Origin: JAZMZS01 sp045580775
GTDB lineage: Bacteria > Bacillota > Clostridia > Oscillospirales > CAG-272
DNA: 20,949 nucleotides
NCBI GenBank assembly: GCA_045580775.1
Contig: JAZNOK010000156.1
Span: forward strand, 1 to 20,949
Reading direction: 5' to 3'
The notes under the pieces were generated by a model, which was not told the DNA's origin, did no database searches, and was given only the letters and a program-made list of their open reading frames with translations. The translations under genes were made by a program, and so were the position numbers. The first letter of the stretch is position 1; each line of letters starts with the position of its first letter. Positions 7,664 through 15,093 of the stretch are shown in pieces.

Positions 7664-8551
7664 TTGCCGAAGATCAACTTTGGAAACGAACGGTACATTT
7701 ATTATTCGCCAAACCCCGAAAAAACGAGTCATAACGGTCTTTTTGTCAAACGTGCAGGAGAGACTACCCCCAGTCCATCCTATTATCATGAGAGAGGTGC
7801 GGATTTTCGCTCGGAGAGCGGAGGTATGTACGTCATGGAGTATGTACTCGGAGGAAAAGGTTATATAGAATGCGACGGAAAGACCTATACTGTGGGGGCA
7901 GGGGATTTTTATCTTCTCACGCGTTTTCACGCTCACAAGTACTACTCTGATCCTCAGCAGCCATTGCACAAGATATGGGTCAACCTTTCGGGTCCTTTTA
8001 TTTCCACACTTGCCGACACTCTGGGGCTGGATGAAGGGGTATATATACAGCACTACGATTCGCCCAAACCCATTACTCAGATACACTCTCTTCTTGAATC
8101 ATTCAATTACTCTCCCAGAGGAAGGATATTTGACAGTATAGCACTGGTGGTCACTGAGATATTGCTGTCGATCAATTCTTCAATAAAGGAACAGACGTCC
8201 TCTGAGTCGCCTGTGATCTACGAGATCAAGCGATATATCGACAGTGAGGTTAATATAGCCGCCACTCTCGATGATATATGCATGCAGTTTTCTATAAACA
8301 AGTCGTATGCGATAGCGTCGTTTAAGAAGGTGTTTGGAATCACGCTCTATCAATATATGCTCGACAAGAAGATCAAAACTGCGAAGAACATGCTTGAACA
8401 CGGCGTGAAGATAAATAACATCGCAGCTTTACTCGGTTATTCCTGCACACAGTCGTTTACGCACGCGTTCAAGAGTGCCGCGGGAGTTTCGCCGAATGTG
8501 TACAGAGAGATGAAGCTCAAGAATCTTGACAGCCGGACAAAGGAACTTTGA
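7664..8551 (+). CDS. AraC-family transcriptional regulator with cupin sensor domain
   Basis: A 295-residue regulator. Residues about 20-150 form the AraC-type cupin ligand domain (YVLGGKGYIECDGKTYTVGA, then GDFYLL). Residues about 190-285 hold the two helix-turn-helix motifs: DDICMQFSINKSYAIASFKK, and NNIAALLGYSCTQSFTHAFK followed by AGVSPNVYRE, the usual family signature. Start is TTG at 7664, chosen because the conserved N-terminal sequence begins there with a well-spaced GGGGAG. It is divergent from the solute-binding protein gene, so it probably activates that gene in response to a carbohydrate (inference from family and layout). Monocistronic, ended by a clear terminator. Confidence 0.92.
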   Translation: MPKINFGNERYIYYSPNPEKTSHNGLFVKRAGETTPSPSYYHERGADFRSESGGMYVMEYVLGGKGYIECDGKTYTVGAGDFYLLTRFHAHKYYSDPQQPLHKIWVNLSGPFISTLADTLGLDEGVYIQHYDSPKPITQIHSLLESFNYSPRGRIFDSIALVVTEILLSINSSIKEQTSSESPVIYEIKRYIDSEVNIAATLDDICMQFSINKSYAIASFKKVFGITLYQYMLDKKIKTAKNMLEHGVKINNIAALLGYSCTQSFTHAFKSAAGVSPNVYREMKLKNLDSRTKEL

Positions 8552-8564
8552 TATGGCTTTTACG

Positions 8565-8600
8565 GGATGCCCTGCGGGGCATCCTTGTTTTTTAGTTTTA
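8565..8600 (+). terminator. Rho-independent terminator of the AraC gene
   Basis: GGATGCCC (8565-8572), loop TGCG, GGGCATCC (8577-8584), then TTGTTTTTTAGTTTTA. It starts 14 bases after the stop codon. Confidence 0.92.
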
Positions 8601-8636
8601 TCTCCTTGTTTTGTATGTTTGTGCGATGTACTTTTA

Positions 8637-8665
8637 TTGACAAGTGAGAAATCAGAGTATATAAT
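8637..8665 (+). promoter_or_regulatory. Perfect-consensus promoter of the TraB-lipoprotein/ComEC transcript
   Basis: TTGACA (8637-8642), a 17-base spacer and TATAAT (8660-8665). A leader of about 30 bases ends in AGGAGG seven bases before the ATG at 8702. This is the only strong promoter seen before the ComEC gene, so it probably drives at least the first two genes. Confidence 0.82.
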
Positions 8666-8701
8666 GTTGTTGTGTTTTAAACTAACCTAGGAGGCACAAG
8701 G

Positions 8702-11053
8702 ATGAACATTATCAAGAAAATCGCGGCTCTGATGCTTGCGTGCTGTATGATTTTGGCGTGCTTTTCCTGCGGGCATACCGGTGAGAAATCTTCTGATGCG
8801 GCAGGTGGGACGTCTCAGGTTACAGATTCGGCGGATGTAAACAGCGAGAAGACAGTAGCAGATATCTTTTCTGAAAAGGCAAAAGCCCTCTCGGACAAGA
8901 CCGAACGTATGGCACAGATCAGCGTCAAGCTTGACAAAAAGACCGGAACAGCACAGTATTCCGAGGAATATGAACATACTGTTGAGTATCTTGGACTTGG
9001 ATCTGAGAGCTTTATAGCTCAGGTGAAGTCTCGGGCTGTGCTTGGTAATTCGGCAGTGCGTTCTACTGAAACATATTCGGATGGCGTTTGCGTCTTTGAG
9101 ATAGACGGCGATGAGATATATTACACAGCAGAGATGAATGCACAGGATTATACAGCTAGGCATCTGCCTGCCGTTATCATAGATCCGTCGCTGTATTCAT
9201 CTGTCGTGTTTGATGAACAAAAGGCAGAGTATACGTTTACAGGTGCAGCCACGGCTGAGTCGTGGGCGGCTGCCGAATATGCGAGTGTCAGCTCTGCTAC
9301 AGGTACGGTCAGACTCTCGGATGACGGCAATATAAGTTCTATGATCTACAAGGCTGAATATGTCCAAGGGGCAGTTGCAGTAACCGCTGAGTATGAGGTT
9401 GTGCTCGGTGAGTGCACACTGACAAAAGACACACTCTCCGCCCCGACAGCCGGGAAGGCATCGAAGATAGCCGACATTGACATTCCTATGGCGTTGCGTT
9501 ATGCGACCTGTATGCTGGATGCAGGTATGGGTACGGTCGGCGGCAAGGGAGACTACATCTACAGCCAGGCTGCCGGCATTGAAATGACAAGCTCCATTAC
9601 TTATGCAAGCTGGGGAGAAGGCAATGATGCAATGGCTAAGCTCACCGAGCAGACAAATGTGAAAAACACCCAGGGAGCAACTGTATCCAACAGCAGAGAG
9701 CTTTTCTATAAGGACGGTAAAACCACGTACTCCGAGGATGGATCTGAGCCCGTGGACAACAACTACAGTTTCTCAGACATGGTTGAGCTGATATATGAGT
9801 ACAACGTATACAACATTGCCGATACAAGGGATATGATCAATGCCAGCTTGGATAGTTTGCCCGACTATAATGTAATTAGTTACGATCTTCCGGATGAGTA
9901 CGGTTTGTACATAGAGAATGTGGTCAATGAGGCATTGTTCGGGGATGAAGACTATCTGGATTCGTATGCTTCGAGCTATAGCACAGCCGAACTTACGGGT
10001 TATGTGTGTATAGACAGAGATACAGGCTTTTTTGTAGGCTCCGGCGTTGAATATACAGGAAATCATACTATAAACAACCAGGTATGTTCTTTGATATATT
10101 ATTCGAATTCAAAGAACGAGACTGCCGATCCGTCTGCGTATACAGAACTTACAGGTGAGTCCGTGCCGGATTCTGAACCTCAGAAAAAGCCGACTCCGGC
10201 ATTCTATGAGGTCACATCTGCGGACGGAAAGAAGATGTACCTGCTCGGAACTATACATGTAGGAGATGACAGGACAGGGTATCTTCCCAGTGAGATAACC
10301 GATGCCCTTGCTGCATCCGACGCACTCGCTCTTGAGGTGAATGTTGATACTCTGGAGCAGAGAGTGCTCGAAGATCCGGTGCTTGCACAGGCTTATGCTG
10401 AGGGGATCATGTATACAGACGGTTCTTCAAACAAGTCAAAACTGCCGGATCAGCTTTATAAGAAGCTAAAACTTGCTGCCAAGGTCATGGGAGATACGGT
10501 TTATAACGAGCTTTTTTATCCCAGTGTGATAGCGAGCAATTATGAGTATTATCTGATCGGAGCGTCAAACGTCCTCTTCGAGGATAAGGGAGTGGATAAC
10601 AGACTCGCGGATATTGCAAACGAAAAAAATATAGAGATCATAGAGGTCGAGGATATATACAGCAGGGTGAAGATCGACTCGAGATACAGTGCTCTGACCC
10701 AACTGTACCTGCTGGACAGTTCTCTTGGTACTTCTCGAAATGAGATGCTCACGCAAGCATGTGAGCTTTATGAAGTGTGGTGCGAAGGAGACGAGGAAAA
10801 GATCAGAGAGTGCCTTAAAAAAGACGGTATTGACAAAGATGCCGATGAAGAGCAAAGGTATGCTTATGAGGAGTATAGGCGTATACTCATGACTGAGCGT
10901 GACGGACAGATGATAGCAAAGGCTAAGGAATATCTGTCGCAGGACAAGACCGTGTTCTTTGCTGTCGGACTTGCTCATGTGCTCGGCGACGGCGGACTTG
11001 TTGACTCTCTCAGAGAGGCAGGATATACAGTCAGCTTGGTGGAATACAACTGA
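8702..11053 (+). CDS. Lipoprotein with C-terminal TraB/GumN domain
   Basis: A 783-residue lipoprotein. The signal peptide ends near C20 or C23 (MILACFSC); ILAC fits a lipobox better than CFSC. Residues about 30-490 are a large extracellular region I do not recognise, rich in Ser, Thr, Tyr and acidic residues. Residues about 500-783 are a TraB/GumN domain: LGTIH with H519, LALEVN, and the closing GLAHVLGDGG with H759, both histidines lying in the conserved GxxH positions of the family. That family includes the TIKI metalloproteases and bacterial GumN; most bacterial members have no proven role. AGGAGG and a consensus promoter precede the ATG. The ComEC gene follows after 27 bases without a terminator, so the two are probably co-transcribed. 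Confidence 0.87.
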   Translation: MNIIKKIAALMLACCMILACFSCGHTGEKSSDAAGGTSQVTDSADVNSEKTVADIFSEKAKALSDKTERMAQISVKLDKKTGTAQYSEEYEHTVEYLGLGSESFIAQVKSRAVLGNSAVRSTETYSDGVCVFEIDGDEIYYTAEMNAQDYTARHLPAVIIDPSLYSSVVFDEQKAEYTFTGAATAESWAAAEYASVSSATGTVRLSDDGNISSMIYKAEYVQGAVAVTAEYEVVLGECTLTKDTLSAPTAGKASKIADIDIPMALRYATCMLDAGMGTVGGKGDYIYSQAAGIEMTSSITYASWGEGNDAMAKLTEQTNVKNTQGATVSNSRELFYKDGKTTYSEDGSEPVDNNYSFSDMVELIYEYNVYNIADTRDMINASLDSLPDYNVISYDLPDEYGLYIENVVNEALFGDEDYLDSYASSYSTAELTGYVCIDRDTGFFVGSGVEYTGNHTINNQVCSLIYYSNSKNETADPSAYTELTGESVPDSEPQKKPTPAFYEVTSADGKKMYLLGTIHVGDDRTGYLPSEITDALAASDALALEVNVDTLEQRVLEDPVLAQAYAEGIMYTDGSSNKSKLPDQLYKKLKLAAKVMGDTVYNELFYPSVIASNYEYYLIGASNVLFEDKGVDNRLADIANEKNIEIIEVEDIYSRVKIDSRYSALTQLYLLDSSLGTSRNEMLTQACELYEVWCEGDEEKIRECLKKDGIDKDADEEQRYAYEEYRRILMTERDGQMIAKAKEYLSQDKTVFFAVGLAHVLGDGGLVDSLREAGYTVSLVEYN

Positions 11054-11080
11054 CAAGTCTGATATGCTCGGGGTGGCGTC

Positions 11081-13432
11081 ATGAGATTTTTCGGCAGACC
11101 GCTTGCCGTAGGTTGCTTTGCTTTTTCGGTAGGGGCGGTGCTTGGATTCTTTGCCGGCGGCAGTGTAGAATATATAGTTATGGCAGCAGGGGCATTGTCT
11201 CTGCTGCTTGCTTTGTTGCGGTTCTTCTCAAAAGAAAAAGGAACAAAACGCGTCTTCGGTGTTTTGCTGATCGGTGTTGTTTTGTGCGTGTCAGGAACGG
11301 TCAGCTCTTTTGGATATTTTGATAAGGGACAAGAGAAAATAGCTGTTTTTTACAATCGGGATGTTAGGGTGCATGCGGTTTGCACAGAGACTCTCAGCGA
11401 AACTCCTTACAGTGCGAGATACGTAATACGCACTTCTCATATAGATGGGGAGGAATGCGAATATGAGATGCTTTTTTGTACGGAAGGTGAGACTTTTGAA
11501 CCGGGAATGTGCTTCAGTGCCCAAGTGACAGTAGAGCCGTTTGAGGAGAGTGTAAACGGCTTTAGCGAGCGTGTTGTATACATGGGACAGGGCATGCGTG
11601 CATCGGCAGCTCTGAGCGATGGAGAGATAACGTTTTATGATACGCAAAAAGGAATACAGCTGTTTTTCGGAGAGCTGCGTCAGAGAGTTTCCAAAACATT
11701 TGACCGTCATCTTGACGATCGGGGAGCAGCTTTGTTTTCCTCGGTTTTTGCAGGTGATGACTCTTACATTGATGACTTTGATATGCTCTCGGTCAGACGC
11801 TCCGGAGCTTCGCATCTTCTGGCGGTCTCGGGAATGCATTTTTCGGTTATCATGGGAGTTGCATTTGCTTTTTTGTCGATTATGGGGCTCGGAATAGTAC
11901 CGAGATATATTGTTCTTTTTGTTGTGGCTTTTACTTACGCGGCTTTTACAGGTTTTTCACCGTCGGTCGTGCGTAGCGGACTGATGCTTGCTTTTACATA
12001 TATGGGTATGCTGATAGGTAAAAACCGCGATGGCGTCACATCACTTATGACGGTAACTGCTCTGATGCTCGCGGTTTGTCCGTACTACATGCTTTCGGCA
12101 TCCTTCTGGCTTTCTTGCTCTGCTACCGCGGGGATAATCTTGCTTACACCGGTTATGACTGAGATGTTTTCGCACCGACACAAAAGAAACCTGACAGATA
12201 TTCTGCGTGATGACAGCCTTACGGTCCCGCTGAGAATTCTGATGCTTTTGGGTGAATGGTTAAAGGAACTGGTGAGATCTGTTCCGGCTGTATTTGTCGG
12301 TACACTCGTTGCGGGAATCGGAGCGTGTGCGTTTTCAATGCCGTTTTCACTTCTGTTCTTTGGCAGTATTTCGGCGGCGGCTGTGCCGTGTTCGATTGTT
12401 TTGTCTTTTGTTGTCAGTATATCTATCATGATGGCACCTGTAGTATTGTTGGTGGGATGGATATATCCCGTCAGCAGTATAGCGTCACTGCTTGGAGAGT
12501 TGTTTTTTACAATTACAGGTTTCTTTTCTGATATTGACGGCGTATGCGTGTGCATAGACTATACAGCGGTGAGGTGGATATTTTGTTTGTTCTTTGTGTC
12601 TGTGCTTGTGTGCGGTTTCATCACAAAATCAAAAAAGCCGGCTGCCTTGCTGTCTGTGATAATGATAGCAGCGGTGTTTGTGAGTGCAGCCATGTCCGAG
12701 AGAGCGGAGTTTTCTCTGCCGGGTGCAGTGTATTCTCAGAGCAAAGATGCAGAACATCTGGCATTCAGAGGTGAGCACGGCCTTGTCATAACCGACATGG
12801 GAAGCTCCGGCAGCTCGGATATAAAAAGCTCGGTTTCCGCAGCAAAATACCTGAAGAGCAATGAGATCAGTGCGTATATATTCACAGATGTGCCCTCAGG
12901 CATTGAAGGGGCAGTGAGGTGCCTTTTGTCTTTATGCAAGGTCAGGACACTGTATTTGCCGGATTATGTCTCGCACAATATGACGGTTCTTTGCATGGCG
13001 GCAGAGATGACCGCTTCAGAGCTCGGAACAAAGGTGCAATACTATCGCTATGGCGAGCCGTTTGATTGTGACGGTGTCAGGGTACTTGTAAGTGAGCTTG
13101 AGTATCTTGACCGTTCCGCTGTGCCGATATACAGTGTGCATGCCCGGATAGAGGAGCGGAGCTTGATTTGGCTTTCCGGATCGTATTTTGAAGGAGAGAA
13201 AAGCGATAGCGTCTATCAGAGAGGTTACGGTTCGGTCATATTCGGAAAATACGGTCCAAAGCAAAAAGATACCGTTTCCGTAAAAACCGATAGGATCGAA
13301 TGCTCGTCTTTTATAATCGGCTCGGACGGCATCTATAGCTCGTTTGATGATGAAACTGCCGAACTTGTCCGACAGGTCGGCGTCATACAGCCTGCGGAGG
13401 ATGATGCTTGGTATTTTGAGCTTTGCGAGTAA
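11081..13432 (+). CDS. comEC: ComEC/Rec2-family DNA uptake channel with degenerate C-terminal domain
   Basis: A 783-residue polytopic membrane protein of normal ComEC length. In the family it is the inner-membrane channel that brings single-stranded DNA into competent cells. Layout: two N-terminal membrane helices and a DUF4131-like OB region (about 1-200), then the Competence domain with the hallmark HLLAVSGMH (245-253) and FTGFSPSVVRSGLM (about 288-301) within a bundle of helices, then a soluble C-terminal part from about 545. That part should be a metallo-beta-lactamase nuclease, but the metal motif H-x-D-x-D-H is replaced by T602-D-V-P-S-G607 in YIFTDVPSGIEG, and no VGQGDS-like motif is seen at its start. 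Start ATG has GGGGTGG upstream. No other competence genes are in the window. Confidence 0.9.
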   Translation: MRFFGRPLAVGCFAFSVGAVLGFFAGGSVEYIVMAAGALSLLLALLRFFSKEKGTKRVFGVLLIGVVLCVSGTVSSFGYFDKGQEKIAVFYNRDVRVHAVCTETLSETPYSARYVIRTSHIDGEECEYEMLFCTEGETFEPGMCFSAQVTVEPFEESVNGFSERVVYMGQGMRASAALSDGEITFYDTQKGIQLFFGELRQRVSKTFDRHLDDRGAALFSSVFAGDDSYIDDFDMLSVRRSGASHLLAVSGMHFSVIMGVAFAFLSIMGLGIVPRYIVLFVVAFTYAAFTGFSPSVVRSGLMLAFTYMGMLIGKNRDGVTSLMTVTALMLAVCPYYMLSASFWLSCSATAGIILLTPVMTEMFSHRHKRNLTDILRDDSLTVPLRILMLLGEWLKELVRSVPAVFVGTLVAGIGACAFSMPFSLLFFGSISAAAVPCSIVLSFVVSISIMMAPVVLLVGWIYPVSSIASLLGELFFTITGFFSDIDGVCVCIDYTAVRWIFCLFFVSVLVCGFITKSKKPAALLSVIMIAAVFVSAAMSERAEFSLPGAVYSQSKDAEHLAFRGEHGLVITDMGSSGSSDIKSSVSAAKYLKSNEISAYIFTDVPSGIEGAVRCLLSLCKVRTLYLPDYVSHNMTVLCMAAEMTASELGTKVQYYRYGEPFDCDGVRVLVSELEYLDRSAVPIYSVHARIEERSLIWLSGSYFEGEKSDSVYQRGYGSVIFGKYGPKQKDTVSVKTDRIECSSFIIGSDGIYSSFDDETAELVRQVGVIQPAEDDAWYFELCE

Positions 13433-13499
13433 AATGGGCTTAAAAAGTAAAAAAACGGCAAAAAAATCACGTTTGGCTATTTTATTTTGATGATGTATG

Positions 13500-13508
13500 T
13501 GTTATAAT
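13500..13508 (+). promoter_or_regulatory. Extended -10 promoter upstream of the SLOG gene
   Basis: TGTTATAAT: TG at 13500-13501 and TATAAT at 13503-13508. No good -35 exists at 17 bases (TTTTAT), which is usual for extended -10 promoters. It lies within the open frame upstream of the SLOG gene, so an ATG at 13497 could not be translated from it; this argues for the start at 13542. Confidence 0.55.
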
Positions 13509-13541
13509 ATAGAAATATTAGATGGGACGGTTTGCTATTTT

Positions 13542-14075
13542 ATGATGTTAAAGGAAATCAGCTGTTGCTTTACAGGGCACAGAAAAATACCCAAAGATAA
13601 GCTTGATCAAATAAAACAAAGTGTGAGACATGAGATAGACAGGGCGTATGTCAGAGGCTACAGACGCTTTTTGTGCGGAGGGGCATTAGGGTTTGATACC
13701 CTTTGTGCTCAAACTGTCATAGAGAAAAAGGCAGAATGTTCCGATGCTATGCTCATTTTGGTTTTGCCGTGTATGGGGCAGGACGAACAATGGAGCGAGG
13801 ATGAGCAGAGAGTGTACAGGGAGATCTATGCAAAGGCGGATGAATGCTACTGTATGTCTGAGCTTTATACCGAGGGATGTATGCAAACGAGAAACAGAGC
13901 TATGGTCAACGACAGCACTTTGTGTATAGCCTATCTTGAAAATGATAAGAGCGGTACGGCGTATACTTATTTCTACGCTCAGAAAAACGGTGTTGAAACC
14001 GTGAACATAGCTACGGACGCGAAATTAACACTTCGCTCTATGGAAGAAGAAGGAGAACAAGAAAATGAACAGTAA
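13542..14075 (+). CDS. DUF1273/SLOG-family protein (YpsA/DprA-like Rossmann fold)
   Basis: About 177 residues, single domain, cytoplasmic. Signature motifs: CCFTGHR at the N terminus, CGGALGFDTLCAQ (nucleotide-binding-type Gly loop), VLPCMGQDEQW, and NRAMVNDSTLCIAYLEND. These mark the SLOG superfamily, DUF1273 branch, related in fold to DprA, the loader of RecA on incoming DNA, and to YpsA; ligand and role are not proven. The frame opens at 13497, but an extended -10 promoter lies between that ATG and the next, so I prefer the ATG pair at 13542/13545, preceded by GGGACGG. The C terminus is Glu-rich. Its last 11 bases overlap the next gene, which indicates translational coupling. Confidence 0.8.
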   Translation: MMLKEISCCFTGHRKIPKDKLDQIKQSVRHEIDRAYVRGYRRFLCGGALGFDTLCAQTVIEKKAECSDAMLILVLPCMGQDEQWSEDEQRVYREIYAKADECYCMSELYTEGCMQTRNRAMVNDSTLCIAYLENDKSGTAYTYFYAQKNGVETVNIATDAKLTLRSMEEEGEQENEQ

Positions 14076-15078
14076 TTTCAAGGCGAGAATAAAGACGGTG
14101 CTGCTTTTTATTGCGGTGCTTGTGTGCGGATCGGTTCTTGCGGGATTGCGCATGAACATTCTTTTCGGCGAGTATGATGCATCAATTGATCTGTATCCCA
14201 AAAACAGTGCAAACGCTGTCTTTGAGACGGCACTGTTGATCATAAGTGTCCTTTTGATCTTCTCAGGTCTGCTTTTTTGCTCTAAGAATACTAAATATCG
14301 TCCGGGTTTTTCCGGTGTAGCTGTTACGTTTTCGCATTCGCTTCTCGGTCTTTGCTTTTTGGCACTCGGTTTTTCACGCTTTATAGGATCAAAGCTTGAG
14401 GGGAGATCTATCGGCAGATTTGACTCTGTACTCATTATTCTGTCTCTTGTGTGTGCGGCTTCGTTTTTTATGGAGGCATTTTCAAAGGACAGCCAGCTCG
14501 GTTTTGATGCTGTGACGGTGATGATGCTCTCAAGACCGATATGTTGCCTTTTTATCAGCTTTTATTTCTACTTTGATGCTACGACAGTTATTCATAATTC
14601 AAACAAGAAAATGGCTACGCTTTTCTTCGCATTGGTTCTTCTGACGCTTCTTTACTGTGTGAAGTTCAGGACCGAAAGTGCAAAAATGCCCGTTTTTGTG
14701 TCTCTGACCGCACTGTCTCTTTGCTACGGTGTGATGTATGCAGTGCCCAATTTAGTGTGGTTTTTCATGCATGGAGAAGAGCTGCTTTTGAGTGTTTTCT
14801 TTGATATTACATCGGCAGCACTCAGTATATGGTGCGGTGTGTGCTTGCTTACCATAAAGCAAAAAACGACATTTACACCTCCGTCTGAGCCCGCTCCTAT
14901 CTCTGATATACAGGTATCCGGGCAGGAGCAGCAAGACGTGCATGTTCCTCCTTTGCGGGTGGAGCCTGTGGAGGATAGCGAGATCGTATCAGAGCCTGAT
15001 CCCGAGCCCGAGCCTGATACTGAACCTGATCTTGAGCCTGAGTCGGGGCTGCCAAAAGAGCAAAACGAACTTCAGTAA
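14065..15078 (+). CDS. Unknown polytopic membrane protein with acidic Pro/Glu tail
   Basis: A 337-residue protein I do not recognise. Hydrophobic segments suggest about seven or eight membrane helices, near residues 10-28, 52-72, 84-106, 120-138, 150-170, 181-199, 209-231 and 239-263. From about 265 it is hydrophilic and ends in a Pro-Asp/Glu repeat (EPDPEPEPDTEPDLEPE, 310-326), likely disordered and cytoplasmic or exposed depending on helix number. The ATG has AGGAG nine bases upstream, inside the end of the SLOG gene. polA follows after 15 bases. Family knowledge gives nothing certain; it may be a small-molecule sensor or transport helper, but no motif supports either. Confidence 0.85.
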   Translation: MNSNFKARIKTVLLFIAVLVCGSVLAGLRMNILFGEYDASIDLYPKNSANAVFETALLIISVLLIFSGLLFCSKNTKYRPGFSGVAVTFSHSLLGLCFLALGFSRFIGSKLEGRSIGRFDSVLIILSLVCAASFFMEAFSKDSQLGFDAVTVMMLSRPICCLFISFYFYFDATTVIHNSNKKMATLFFALVLLTLLYCVKFRTESAKMPVFVSLTALSLCYGVMYAVPNLVWFFMHGEELLLSVFFDITSAALSIWCGVCLLTIKQKTTFTPPSEPAPISDIQVSGQEQQDVHVPPLRVEPVEDSEIVSEPDPEPEPDTEPDLEPESGLPKEQNELQ

Positions 15079-15093
15079 ACAACGGAGCAAGCA

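Noticed and set aside
7438..7698. N-terminal extension of the solute-binding protein by 87 codons
   Set aside because: It spans both divergent promoters and the AraC start, and the lipoprotein signal begins at 7437.
13433..13490. Possible terminator between ComEC and SLOG genes
   Set aside because: AT-rich with only a five-base weak stem (AAACG/CGTTT); not a convincing terminator.
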